64,000 nucleotides of DNA. It comes from Bryobacterales bacterium (GTDB lineage Bacteria; Acidobacteriota; Terriglobia; Bryobacterales; Bryobacteraceae). Shown here piece by piece: positions 15,981 to 24,211 of this stretch. Numbering within the stretch: the first letter of the stretch is position 1; each line of letters opens with the position of its first letter. The translations under genes were made by a program, and so were the position numbers. Where the stretch lies: assembly GCA_016721425.1 (NCBI GenBank), contig JADKID010000038.1, positions 310,001 through 374,000 of the forward strand. The letters are read 5' to 3'. Under the pieces are notes generated by a model. It was given only the letters and a program-made list of their open reading frames with translations, ran no database searches and was not told where the DNA came from.

Positions 15981-17993
15981 TTACCAAAGTTTGCACTGCT
16001 TATCAGCCGGACGCACCATCGGATCGCCCTGCTTGCAGGAAAACGCCTTGTGAAACTCGGGCATATTCTGCAAGGTCCCGATGGCGCGAAACTCGCCCAG
16101 CGGGTGGGGGTTCGTATTGAGCTGGAGCCGTGTGGACTCTGGCCGGTACTTCGTGCCCCAGACGCGCGCGAAAGCGAGGAAGAAACGCTGCTCCGGCGTG
16201 AAGCCGTCGATGGCGGCGGGCGCGGGCTTGCCTTTCAATGAGCGCTGCCACGCCTTGTAGGCGAGGGTGAGGCCGCCGAGATCGCCGAGGGCTTCGCCGA
16301 CGACGAGCTTGCCGTTATGGTGCAGGCCTTCGCCGACCGTCATGGTGTTGAACTGCTCAATGACGCAATCGCGGCGCGCGTTGAACTTCTCGATGTCGGC
16401 GGCGGTCCACCAGTTTTTGAGGTTGCCCTCGGCGTCAAATTTGGAGCCCTGATCGTCGAAGCCGTGGCCCATTTCGTGCCCGATGACGGCCCCGATGGCG
16501 CCATAGTTCATGGCGTCGTCGGCCTGCATATCGAACATGGGCGGCTGGAGGATGCCGGCGGGGAAGGCGATCTCGTTCATGGGCGGGCTGTAGTAGGCGT
16601 TCACGGTGGGCGGCGTCATGCCCCACTCGTTGCGGTCCACTGGCTGGCCGATCTTGGCGAGGCGGTAGAGACGATCGTTCAGCGAAGCGGCACGGAGATT
16701 TTCGTAGTACTTGGCCGGATCGATGGCCACCTTGCCGTAGTCGCGGAACTTGTCGGGGTAGCCGATCTTGGCGACAAAGGCGTTGAGCTTGGCGACGGCG
16801 GCCTGGCGTGTGGCCGGCTCCAGCCATGCGGCATTGGAGAGCTCCTCACGCAGGGTAGCGCGGAGGTTTTCCACCAGCTCATTCATGCGGCGCTTGGCCT
16901 CGGGCGGAAAATGTTTCTGGACGAAGACCTCGCCGAGCGCCTCGCCGAGAGTGCGGTCCACGGTGGCGACGCAGGTCTGCCAGCGGGGCTGCTGCTCTTT
17001 GACGCCGGTGAGCACGGTCCGGAAAGCAAAGTCCTGATCGACGAAGGGCTTGGAGAGCGAGGGCGCGGCGGCGTCGATGAGGCGCCAGCGCAGCCAGATC
17101 TTCCAATCGGCGACCGGGACGGCGCTGAGTTGGGCGTTGAACTTCTTGAGGTAGTCGGGCTCGCCGACGTTGATGGGGGTGGATTCGGAGAGATTGAACT
17201 GCGCGTAGACGGGCTTCCAATCGAAAGCGGGCGTGAGCGCGGCCAGGCCCGCGAAATCCATCTTGTGATAACGGGAGTAGGGGTCGCGGCGTTGAACGTT
17301 CGTCATCGTGGCGCCGGCCAGTTCGGTTTCAAAGGCGAGGATGGTCTTGGCGGAGGCGGCTGCGGTATCGGGCGTGTCTCCGAGCAGGGCGAGCATCTTG
17401 GCGATCTGGAGGAGAAGCTTCTCGCGGATCTCTTTGGAGCGGGGATCGTCCTTGAAGTAGTAATCACGGTCCGGCAGCGACAGCCCGCCTCCGCCGATCT
17501 GGATGATGACGTCCTTTGAATTCTTCAGATCCTGTCCGCCCCGCAGGGAGACCGGCGCGATGTTGCTGGTGCGTTGGAGCGAGGCGAGCAGGGAGGCGAG
17601 TTGCGGGACCGTCTGCACGGCGGCGATGCGCGCCAGGTCGTGCTGGAGCGGCGTGATGCCCCGCGCGTCGATGGCGGTGGTGTCCATGCAACTGGCGTAG
17701 AGGTCGCCGATCTTGCGCTCCGCGCTGCCGGCTAGGGCGTTGGACTTGGCGGCGGATTCGAGAATGGTGCGCAGCCGCTCGCGGTTGCCCTCGGTGATGA
17801 CCGAGAGCGTGCCCCAGGAGGGATAGCGGTCCGGGATGGGATTCCTATCGAGCCAGCCGCCGTTGGTGTAGCGCCAGAAATCGTTGCAGGGCTTGCATGT
17901 GGGATCGAGGCTGGACTTGTCGAAAGCGGAGGATTGCGGGAAAGCGAGAGCGGCGGTGAATACCGCGGTCAGCAGGAGACGGAGTGCGCGCAT
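15981..17993 (-). CDS. M13 family metallopeptidase (PepO/neprilysin-like), exported
   Basis: A 670-residue zinc endopeptidase. The signal peptide (LRLLLTAVFTAALAFPQSSA) predicts export. The gluzincin core is present: HEMGH with preceding VIG (about residue 504), and the GEALGDLGG motif supplying the third zinc ligand Glu and a catalytic Asp (about 564). The conserved NAYYSPPMNEIAFPAGILQPP segment binds substrate in M13 enzymes, and the terminus CKLW resembles the family C-terminal CxxW. Length matches the family. It probably degrades peptides in the periplasm or outside. It leads a unit with the LacI regulator and AddB-like gene. Confidence 0.95.
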   Translation of the reverse strand: MRALRLLLTAVFTAALAFPQSSAFDKSSLDPTCKPCNDFWRYTNGGWLDRNPIPDRYPSWGTLSVITEGNRERLRTILESAAKSNALAGSAERKIGDLYASCMDTTAIDARGITPLQHDLARIAAVQTVPQLASLLASLQRTSNIAPVSLRGGQDLKNSKDVIIQIGGGGLSLPDRDYYFKDDPRSKEIREKLLLQIAKMLALLGDTPDTAAASAKTILAFETELAGATMTNVQRRDPYSRYHKMDFAGLAALTPAFDWKPVYAQFNLSESTPINVGEPDYLKKFNAQLSAVPVADWKIWLRWRLIDAAAPSLSKPFVDQDFAFRTVLTGVKEQQPRWQTCVATVDRTLGEALGEVFVQKHFPPEAKRRMNELVENLRATLREELSNAAWLEPATRQAAVAKLNAFVAKIGYPDKFRDYGKVAIDPAKYYENLRAASLNDRLYRLAKIGQPVDRNEWGMTPPTVNAYYSPPMNEIAFPAGILQPPMFDMQADDAMNYGAIGAVIGHEMGHGFDDQGSKFDAEGNLKNWWTAADIEKFNARRDCVIEQFNTMTVGEGLHHNGKLVVGEALGDLGGLTLAYKAWQRSLKGKPAPAAIDGFTPEQRFFLAFARVWGTKYRPESTRLQLNTNPHPLGEFRAIGTLQNMPEFHKAFSCKQGDPMVRPADKQCKLW

Positions 17994-18085
17994 AGGAGTT
18001 GACCTGTAGTTTACATCTTAGGTCTATCCTGCGGCGCTATTGCGCGGCTTCGCGGCAGCCGGATGCAAGCCGTTTGCAGAAATAC

Positions 18086-18113
18086 CCCGGCCGGCAGAAG
18101 GGTGCCGGCCGGG
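18086..18113 (-). terminator. Intrinsic terminator hairpin after the hemopexin-repeat gene
   Basis: A perfect 11-base-pair stem, CCCGGCCGGCA with TGCCGGCCGGG, and a 6-base loop lie 21 bases past the stop codon at 18134. On the minus strand the stem is followed by GTATTTCTG, a short T-rich run. It separates this gene from the M13 peptidase downstream. Confidence 0.7.
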
Positions 18114-18133
18114 CTGCTGACCAATGACCCCGG

Positions 18134-20518
18134 TTACCGCGGGAAGGGAATCCAGTTTCCGTTGATGAACTTCGGGTAGCCGGCATCCATCGTGTTGTCC
18201 GCGTCCGAGTACCGCGCGTACTTCCTTCCCTTGAAGAAGTAGATTTTGTGGTTGTCCTCGCGCATGAGCACTGCGTCGATACCGTCCGCGAAGCTCGCCG
18301 GCAGGCCGTTCCAGTTCCCGGCGATCGGTTTCGGGTAGCCCGCGTCCACTCCGCCGGCGACACTGCTAAAGCGGACGTACTGGTTGCCCTTGAAGAAATA
18401 GATCTTCCCGTTGGACTCCCGCCACAGTGCCGCGTCGATGCCCGTCTGGAAACTCGCCGGCAGGCCCGGCCAACTCGATGCAATCGACTTCGGGTAGCCC
18501 GCATCCACGCCGTCAGAGACTTTGGTGAACCGGACATACTGGGAACCTTTGAAGAGATAGACACACGAGTTCGATTCCCTCCAAAGGGCGGCGTCGATCC
18601 CCTGCTTAAAGCTGTTCGGCAGGCCTTTCCAGTTGCCGGCGATATTGGTCGGGTAGCCCTCATCGCGGCCCGATGGAACATCGGTGATCCGAATGTATTT
18701 TTTGTTGCTGAACAGGTAGATTTTATCGTTATCGCCGCGCCACAGGGCGGCGTCGATCTTGGTGAGGAACGCACCCCAGCCCAGGTGCCAGGGCGTACTG
18801 GGACACATCGCGCCGGAGTTGCTCCGCATGATGCACGGGATGGCCAGGTCGGGAGTGCAGTTGGCGCAGTTGTCGTTGGGCTGGCTGAAGAACTTCCCTT
18901 TCGTTGCGCCGCAAGTGCACTTGCTGGAAGCGTACTCATCCGGACAGCCGAACAGGTGGCCGGTTTCGTGCGATACGATTCGGTCGAAGTCCTTGGTTGG
19001 GCTGAAATTGGCATAGCGGATGACGGTCCTGCCGCCGCCGGCATAGGCGAACCAAGTGGTGGGGTGCTTCGTGTAGAAGCTGCCGATGGCCCATTGCGTG
19101 TCCAGGCTCGTCTTTAGACCGCCGATCCACTGCTTCAGGCCCTCGTCGCCCGCCGGGAAACCCAACTGCGCCATGGCCGGGTCGCGCCACAGCAATTCGG
19201 CCTCGCCTGTGCTGAGGCCGATCGGCACGCCTTCTTCGTAGCCGGCGTCTACGCCATCGGGCACGTTCGTAATCCGGACATACTTGCCGTACATCCGGCC
19301 CTTCTTGAAGAAGTAGATTTTGCTGTTGCTGTCCCGCCAGAGCGCCGCGTCAATGCCCTCGTTGAAGCTGTCCGGCATTCCTTTCCAATTGCCCTTGATC
19401 GGCTTGGGGAAACCGGCATCGACGCCCGCCGCCACGCTCGAGAAGCGAACGTATTTGTCGCCTTTGAACATGTAGATGTGGCCGTTGTCCTTGCGCTGCA
19501 ACACCGCATCGAGTTCGGTTTGGAATTCGGCCGGCAGTCCGGGCCAGTTGCCGGCGATCGGCTTGGGGTAGCCGGCGTCCACGCCGCCCTCCACGGTAGT
19601 GAATCGCACATACTGCGAACCCTTGAAAAAGTACAGGCAGTTGTTCGATTGCCGCCAAAGGGCCGCGTCGATGCCGGCCTGGAAATCGGCGGGCAGTCCG
19701 GGCCAGTTGCCGGCGATGGGTTTAGGATAACCAGCGTCCATTCCTCCCGCGACGCTGCTGAAGCGAACGTACTCGCTGCCCAGGAAGAAGTAGATCTTTC
19801 CGTTGTCCCCGCGCAGCAGGGCGGCGTCTGGCCCCTTAAAAAACGCCTCCGGCATGCCGGGCCATCGGGCGCCCTGCCAGGGCGTGATGTCAACCGTCGC
19901 CTCCTTGACGTCGAGAACCCAGGTCACCCTGGCATCCGGCTCCTGATTCCCCAGCCAGTTCAACCCCTCCTGGACCTCAGCCACGATCTGATCCTTGGTG
20001 TCCTCGGACAGGGCATAATCCCCATGGCCGTTGACCAGCACAACTCCCACCGCCACATCATTGATCAGCCGTTCGTTCGAGGGGATTTCGGCGCCGGGCG
20101 CGAATGACCGTGCGGCGGCCGTGTCAGACTCCGGGCCGGTCTTTCCGCCGTGGGATTCATCATCGGCGTCGTCCGGTGCGTCCAGTCCGTCTTTGCCCCA
20201 CTCCACGCCCTCGTGTGCCCGTTTCAGCTTCAATTGGCGGTATGCCGGAGTCCTGCGCAGCCGGGCAGCCCGCAATTGAATGATCTCGGATTTTGAGAGC
20301 CCGGCCGGGATTGCCTCCCCGCTCTTCAGAAGCCTCGCGCCCGCCGGAAGTAGTCTTGCGACCTCCGCTTCATCGCGATCCAGGTTGATGATCAGCGAAC
20401 TTCCACCGATCCGATTCGTGACCTTGATTCCGGCCTCCGCGATCGCCGCCAAAACGGCCTCTCGATTGACGCCGGTTCCCAGTAGCACGATGTGCTCGTT
20501 GGTTTTTGAATCAGCCAT
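18134..20518 (-). CDS. Metzincin-type protease domain with eight hemopexin-like repeats
   Basis: A 794-residue protein. The zinc site HETGHLFGCPDEY (about residues 516-528) fits HExxHxxGxxD, and CIMRS downstream could be the metzincin Met-turn. Eight hemopexin-type repeats (DAALWR, IYFFKG, YVRF, DAGYPK, IAGNW, GLP) occur as four before the zinc site (about 220-430) and four after it (about 590-790). Four blades make one hemopexin propeller, so there are probably two. A strand-helix segment at about 154-215 (VAVGVVLVNG, EVQEGLNWLG, VTWVLDV) looks like the N-terminal part of the same protease, making the first propeller an insertion. Two Cys-rich clusters surround the active site (SKCTCG, NCANC). 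No signal peptide is visible. I choose the ATG at 20518 (MADSKTNEH) with GAGGG 10 bases upstream. Confidence 0.85.
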   Translation of the reverse strand: MADSKTNEHIVLLGTGVNREAVLAAIAEAGIKVTNRIGGSSLIINLDRDEAEVARLLPAGARLLKSGEAIPAGLSKSEIIQLRAARLRRTPAYRQLKLKRAHEGVEWGKDGLDAPDDADDESHGGKTGPESDTAAARSFAPGAEIPSNERLINDVAVGVVLVNGHGDYALSEDTKDQIVAEVQEGLNWLGNQEPDARVTWVLDVKEATVDITPWQGARWPGMPEAFFKGPDAALLRGDNGKIYFFLGSEYVRFSSVAGGMDAGYPKPIAGNWPGLPADFQAGIDAALWRQSNNCLYFFKGSQYVRFTTVEGGVDAGYPKPIAGNWPGLPAEFQTELDAVLQRKDNGHIYMFKGDKYVRFSSVAAGVDAGFPKPIKGNWKGMPDSFNEGIDAALWRDSNSKIYFFKKGRMYGKYVRITNVPDGVDAGYEEGVPIGLSTGEAELLWRDPAMAQLGFPAGDEGLKQWIGGLKTSLDTQWAIGSFYTKHPTTWFAYAGGGRTVIRYANFSPTKDFDRIVSHETGHLFGCPDEYASSKCTCGATKGKFFSQPNDNCANCTPDLAIPCIMRSNSGAMCPSTPWHLGWGAFLTKIDAALWRGDNDKIYLFSNKKYIRITDVPSGRDEGYPTNIAGNWKGLPNSFKQGIDAALWRESNSCVYLFKGSQYVRFTKVSDGVDAGYPKSIASSWPGLPASFQTGIDAALWRESNGKIYFFKGNQYVRFSSVAGGVDAGYPKPIAGNWNGLPASFADGIDAVLMREDNHKIYFFKGRKYARYSDADNTMDAGYPKFINGNWIPFPR

Positions 20519-20613
20519 TGTAGTTGCACCCTCTGCGTATAGTGCATCCACAAGCGAAAGCGTTTCAGTGTATTTTCCGTCCGGCCGAAAGCCGGCTCAA
20601 GCTATCGCAGCAA

Positions 20614-20640
20614 AGGCGTTCGAGCCGGGCCCGAACGCCT
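20614..20640 (-). terminator. Hairpin terminator after the cyclophilin gene
   Basis: Perfect 9-base-pair inverted repeat AGGCGTTCG / CGAACGCCT with a 9-base loop, beginning 23 bases after the stop at 20664. On the minus strand it is followed by TTGCTGCG, so the T tract is weak. It separates this gene from the metzincin/hemopexin gene. Confidence 0.55.
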
Positions 20641-20663
20641 CTGTGAGAGCTTCGATTGGCGCG

Positions 20664-21494
20664 CTACTTCTTGGGTGCAGCGGCGGGCGTGGCAGCCTTG
20701 GCCGGGGCTTTGGCCGGCGCTTTGGCTGGCGCCTTGGTGGGTGCAGCTGCCGGAGTGGCGGCCTTAGCCGGTGCCTTGGCGGGCGCCTTGGTGGCTGCCG
20801 GTTTCGCAGGTGCCGGTGCGGGCGCCAGGACGATGCCGCCGGCGGGCACCGGTCCCACGCGCTCAAACGTCACCTTGGAGATGATGACCGGTACTGAGGG
20901 CTTGTCACCGGCGCCTTTCGGCACGGAGGTGATGCGCTTGGTCATTTCCTGGCCTTCCACCACCTGGCCGAAGATCGTGTGTCTGCCGTTCAGATGCGGC
21001 GTGGGCACTTCGGTGATGAAGAACTGGCAGGAGCCCGTGTTCGGGCCGGCGTTGGCCATGGCCACGCGGCCGGGGATGTCGAACTTCAGCGTGGGGTGAA
21101 ACTCGTCCTTGATGACGTCCGTGCCGCCCATGCCGGTGCCGGTGGGGTCGCCGCCCTGGATCATGAAGCCGGGGATCACGCGGTGGAAGGTCAGGCCGTT
21201 GTACAGCGGACGGCGGACTCGGGTGCCGGTCTTGGGGTCTTTCCAGGAGACGCGGCCCAGGGCCAGATCCACGAAGTTCTTCACCGTGATGGGCGACTCG
21301 GTTTCAAACATCCGGTAGACGATCGCGCCCATCGGCGCGCCGCCCTGCGAGATCTGGAGCGTGGCGTAGAGGCCGGGCTCGCGGGCTGGTTTGGCCGGCG
21401 CGGCGGGCGCGGCCGGTGTTACTGCTGGGGGCGTCTGGGCGGCGAGCGTGCCGGCCAGGACGAGGGTCGAGAAAAGAGCTGAGAAGGTCCTCAT
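20664..21494 (-). CDS. Exported cyclophilin-type peptidyl-prolyl isomerase with Ala/Pro/Lys-rich tail
   Basis: A 276-residue protein with a signal peptide (FSALFSTLVLAGTLAAQ), so periplasmic or surface-located. The cyclophilin domain covers about residues 40-205 with FHRVIPGFMIQGGDPTGTG, FDIPGRVAMANAG, NTGSCQFFIT and the HTIFGQVVEG segment; the catalytic Arg in FHRV and the Gln of IQGGD are present. The last 60 residues are low-complexity repeats of KAPAKAPAKAATPAAAP. They resemble histone-H1-like tails and are encoded by near-perfect DNA repeats at about 20670-20820, a likely site of length variation. It catalyses proline isomerisation during folding of exported proteins. Confidence 0.93.
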   Translation of the reverse strand: MRTFSALFSTLVLAGTLAAQTPPAVTPAAPAAPAKPAREPGLYATLQISQGGAPMGAIVYRMFETESPITVKNFVDLALGRVSWKDPKTGTRVRRPLYNGLTFHRVIPGFMIQGGDPTGTGMGGTDVIKDEFHPTLKFDIPGRVAMANAGPNTGSCQFFITEVPTPHLNGRHTIFGQVVEGQEMTKRITSVPKGAGDKPSVPVIISKVTFERVGPVPAGGIVLAPAPAPAKPAATKAPAKAPAKAATPAAAPTKAPAKAPAKAPAKAATPAAAPKK

Positions 21495-21595
21495 ATCAAC
21501 AGAGTACCAGCGTGGCGCGGCCGGCGGCCCGGCGTCGCGGAGGATTCACCCGCGCGTCATCGCTGTGTCAAAGAGCGGGTTCATGATGACGGCAG

Positions 21596-23296
21596 ATGCA
21601 GCCAGCACCCGTGTTCGGTAGCGTGTTGAGGCAGATGGCGCCGGCGCCGGTGGCCGGTGCGCTGGGTAAGATTCTGCGGATCGACGATCTGGACCGGGTA
21701 GTGGAGCGCATTCGCGCGGGGCGGGATGTGAGCAAAGGGCTGACCTTTGCGGAGGAGACGTTGCGCGCCTTGGGCGTGGAGATTCGCGTCAGGCAGGAGG
21801 AGCTGGCGCGAATCCCGCGAACCGGGCCCGTGGTGGTGGTGGCGAATCACCCATACGGAATGTTGGAGGCAGCGGCGTTGTCTTCGATGCTGGAGCGCGT
21901 GCGGCCCGACGCCAAGGTGGTGGCCAATCACTGGATGGGCGCGGTGGCGGAGCTTCGAGACAAGCTGATCATGGTGGACACCCTGGGCGGCGCCGTGCAT
22001 GGCAACTCACGGACTTTGCGCGCAGCCCTGGCGCACCTCGGCCGCGGCGGGTTGCTGGTGGTGTTTCCTGCCGGTGAAGTGTCGCACTGGGACGCCAAGC
22101 GCGGCGCCATAGCTGATCCCCAGTGGAACGACGGCGCGGCCCGCATGGCGCGCGCGGCGGGCGCGCAGATGGCGCCTGTCTACTTCGCCGGCGCCAACGG
22201 CTGGGTGTTCCAGGTGGCGGGCATGGTGCATCCGCGGCTGCGCACGGCATTGCTGCCGCATGAGCTGCTGAGCAAGAAGAACCGCGTGCTGGAGATCCGC
22301 GTGGGCCATCCGGTCCGGCCGGAACTGGCGGAGACCGAGGAGATGCGGCGGCGGACCTACTGGCTGGGCGCGGCCCGGCAGAACGCACCGGCGGCGAAGC
22401 GCAAGATGGCCGTCCTGGGCGAAGCAGCGCCGGCCGGGTGGGTCCGGAAAGAGATTGCAGGGCTCGACGCGCGCCAGGTGCTGGCCGAATCCGGCGAATG
22501 GAAAGTGGTTCAGACCACCTCCTGGGCCACGCCGATGACCATGCGCGAAATCGGGCGTCTGCGCGAGGAGACCTTCCGCGCGGCGGGCGAGGGCACGGGC
22601 GCCGCCTATGATCTGGACCGCTTCGACAACTGGTATCACCACCTGATGCTTTGGAATCAGGAGAAGGGCGAGATAGCGGGGGCGTACCGCGTCTGCGGCA
22701 ACGACGAAGGGCGGGAACTGTACACGGAGTCACTCTTCCGGATGGGGGCCGGGTTCCGGCAGCGAGTGGGTCCCGCGCTGGAGCTGGGACGCTCGTTCAT
22801 CCGGCAGGACTATCAACGCGCCTACCAGCCGCTGCTCTTGCTGTGGCGCGGCATCGGCGAGTTCATCGCCAGGAATCCGCGCTATCGCAGGCTGTTTGGC
22901 GCCGTGAGCGTGAGCGCGGATTACAGCGCGGCCTCTCGTGGATTGATGGCGCGCTATCTGCGATTGCGCTGCTGGTCTGAAGAGCTGGCGGAGTGCGTGG
23001 AGGCGCGCGTTGCGTTTCGCGGGGACTATTCGGGCGAGTGGCCCAATGCGGCGGACGTCGATGACCTGGATCACCTGGTGGATGACGCCGAAGGCGGCGC
23101 ACGGAGTGTCCCCGTCCTTCTGCGGCACTATCTGAAGCTGGGCGGACGCCTCTGCGCGCTGGGCGTGGACCCGGGGTTCGGCTCGTGCGTGGATGGATTG
23201 GTGGTGGTGGACCTGCTGGAGACGGACCGCAAACAGGTGGAGCGCTATCTGGGGCGGGCCGGGGCGGCGCGCTTTTACGCGGCGCACGGCGACTAG
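21596..23296 (+). CDS. Bifunctional acyltransferase: PlsC-like plus hemolysin/GNAT domain (OlsF-like)
   Basis: A 566-residue two-domain protein. The N-terminal half is a lysophospholipid-acyltransferase-like domain with NHPYGMLEA (about residue 83) and FPAGEVSHW (about 158). The C-terminal half (about 300-525) is the acyl-ACP-dependent N-acyltransferase/hemolysin-like domain, with LREETFRAAGEG, AYRVCGND, ALELGRSFIRQDYQ and PLLLLWRGIGEFI. Separate OlsA and OlsB enzymes with these domains make ornithine lipids. Single proteins with both are known as OlsF, where the C-terminal part makes lyso-ornithine lipid and the N-terminal part adds the second chain. I infer the same here; other acylated amino-acid lipids are possible. 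An alternative start is the ATG at 21635. Confidence 0.8.
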   Translation: MQPAPVFGSVLRQMAPAPVAGALGKILRIDDLDRVVERIRAGRDVSKGLTFAEETLRALGVEIRVRQEELARIPRTGPVVVVANHPYGMLEAAALSSMLERVRPDAKVVANHWMGAVAELRDKLIMVDTLGGAVHGNSRTLRAALAHLGRGGLLVVFPAGEVSHWDAKRGAIADPQWNDGAARMARAAGAQMAPVYFAGANGWVFQVAGMVHPRLRTALLPHELLSKKNRVLEIRVGHPVRPELAETEEMRRRTYWLGAARQNAPAAKRKMAVLGEAAPAGWVRKEIAGLDARQVLAESGEWKVVQTTSWATPMTMREIGRLREETFRAAGEGTGAAYDLDRFDNWYHHLMLWNQEKGEIAGAYRVCGNDEGRELYTESLFRMGAGFRQRVGPALELGRSFIRQDYQRAYQPLLLLWRGIGEFIARNPRYRRLFGAVSVSADYSAASRGLMARYLRLRCWSEELAECVEARVAFRGDYSGEWPNAADVDDLDHLVDDAEGGARSVPVLLRHYLKLGGRLCALGVDPGFGSCVDGLVVVDLLETDRKQVERYLGRAGAARFYAAHGD

Positions 23297-23347
23297 GGCC
23301 TCTCGCGCTACTGCCGCAACCGCCCCTCGCAGTGATACGATTTAAGC

Positions 23348-24007
23348 ATGAAAAAAGAGAGAATCCTCTCCGCAATGCTAGAGATCGGCATCGTGCCGGT
23401 GGTTCGCACGTCATCGGCCGATAGCGCGTACAAGGCGATCGAGGCCATCTACCGCGGCGGCATCCGTGCTGCCGAGGTCACCATGACGACACCCGGCGCG
23501 GTGAAGGTTCTGGAAAAGCTGGCAGACGAGTTCGGCGACAAGATGGTGCTGGGCGCGGGCACTGTGCTAGACCCCGAAACGGCTCGCATCTGCATGCTGG
23601 CCGGGGCTCAGTTCTTCGTCACGCCGGCCTTGAATCTGGCCACCATTGAGATGGCCCACAAATACTCACGGCCCATCTGCCCCGGCGCGCTGACGCCCAC
23701 CGAAGTCCTCACCGCCTGGCAGGCCGGCGCCGATATCGTCAAGGTCTTCCCGTGCGACAACGTCGGCGGCGCCAAGTACATCAAAGCGCTGAAGGGGCCC
23801 TTCCCGCAGATCGAGATGATCCCCACCGGCGGCGTCAGCCTCACCACGGCAGCCGATTTCCTGAAGGCCGGCGCCTGCGCCGTGGCCGTCGGCGGCGAAC
23901 TCGTCGATGCCAAGACCATCAAAGAGGGCAAGTACGAGATCTTCGAGGAGCGCGCCCGGCAGTTCCTGGAAGTGGTCGCCAAGGCGCGCGCCGAGATGGC
24001 CGCGTAA
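23348..24007 (+). CDS. eda: KDPG / 4-hydroxy-2-oxoglutarate aldolase
   Basis: Class I aldolase that cleaves 2-keto-3-deoxy-6-phosphogluconate to pyruvate and glyceraldehyde-3-phosphate. Catalytic elements are all visible: VPVVR near residue 17, the Glu in RAAEVTMTTPG (about 43), the Schiff-base Lys in DIVKVFP (about 131) and the phosphate-binding PTGGVS. Length 219 is typical. The partner dehydratase is not in the window, so it may instead serve uronate or hydroxyproline degradation. It heads a dense run of same-strand genes reaching 32389; the next gene begins 21 bases later. Confidence 0.95.
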   Translation: MKKERILSAMLEIGIVPVVRTSSADSAYKAIEAIYRGGIRAAEVTMTTPGAVKVLEKLADEFGDKMVLGAGTVLDPETARICMLAGAQFFVTPALNLATIEMAHKYSRPICPGALTPTEVLTAWQAGADIVKVFPCDNVGGAKYIKALKGPFPQIEMIPTGGVSLTTAADFLKAGACAVAVGGELVDAKTIKEGKYEIFEERARQFLEVVAKARAEMAA

Positions 24008-24028
24008 GACTGCTAAAATCGAGGTCAC

Positions 24029-24199
24029 ATGGCTGTCAGTCAAGACCTATTGGAAATCCTGGTGTGCCCGGTCTGCAAAGAGAGCGTGACACTCACGGTG
24101 GATCAGACCGGGCTGAAGTGCCCGGCGTGCAAGCGCGTTTACCCGGTGCGGGACGACATCCCCGTGATGCTCGTCGATGAGGCGCGGGTCGAAGAGTAG
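24029..24199 (+). CDS. Trm112-like (YcaR-type) small zinc-ribbon protein
   Basis: A 56-residue gene that is easy to miss. Its product contains two Cys pairs, CPVCKE and CPACKR, flanked by DLLEILVCP at the start and YPVRDDIPVML near the end. This is the hallmark of the Trm112p/UPF0434 family. GAGG lies 4 bases before the ATG. In eukaryotes and archaea Trm112 activates methyltransferases; in bacteria the role is unclear, and the gene often sits beside LPS genes, as here beside a GT9 transferase. It is 12 bases from the next start, so it is part of the operon. Confidence 0.92.
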   Translation: MAVSQDLLEILVCPVCKESVTLTVDQTGLKCPACKRVYPVRDDIPVMLVDEARVEE

Positions 24200-24211
24200 C
24201 GGACGCCCGCA

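Noticed and set aside
20551..20568. Possible LacI-type operator GAAAGCGTTTC upstream of the metzincin/hemopexin gene
   Set aside because: The palindrome has an odd-length centre and only 4-base arms, unlike the even CG-centred LacI-family sites, and there is no second copy near the LacI gene.
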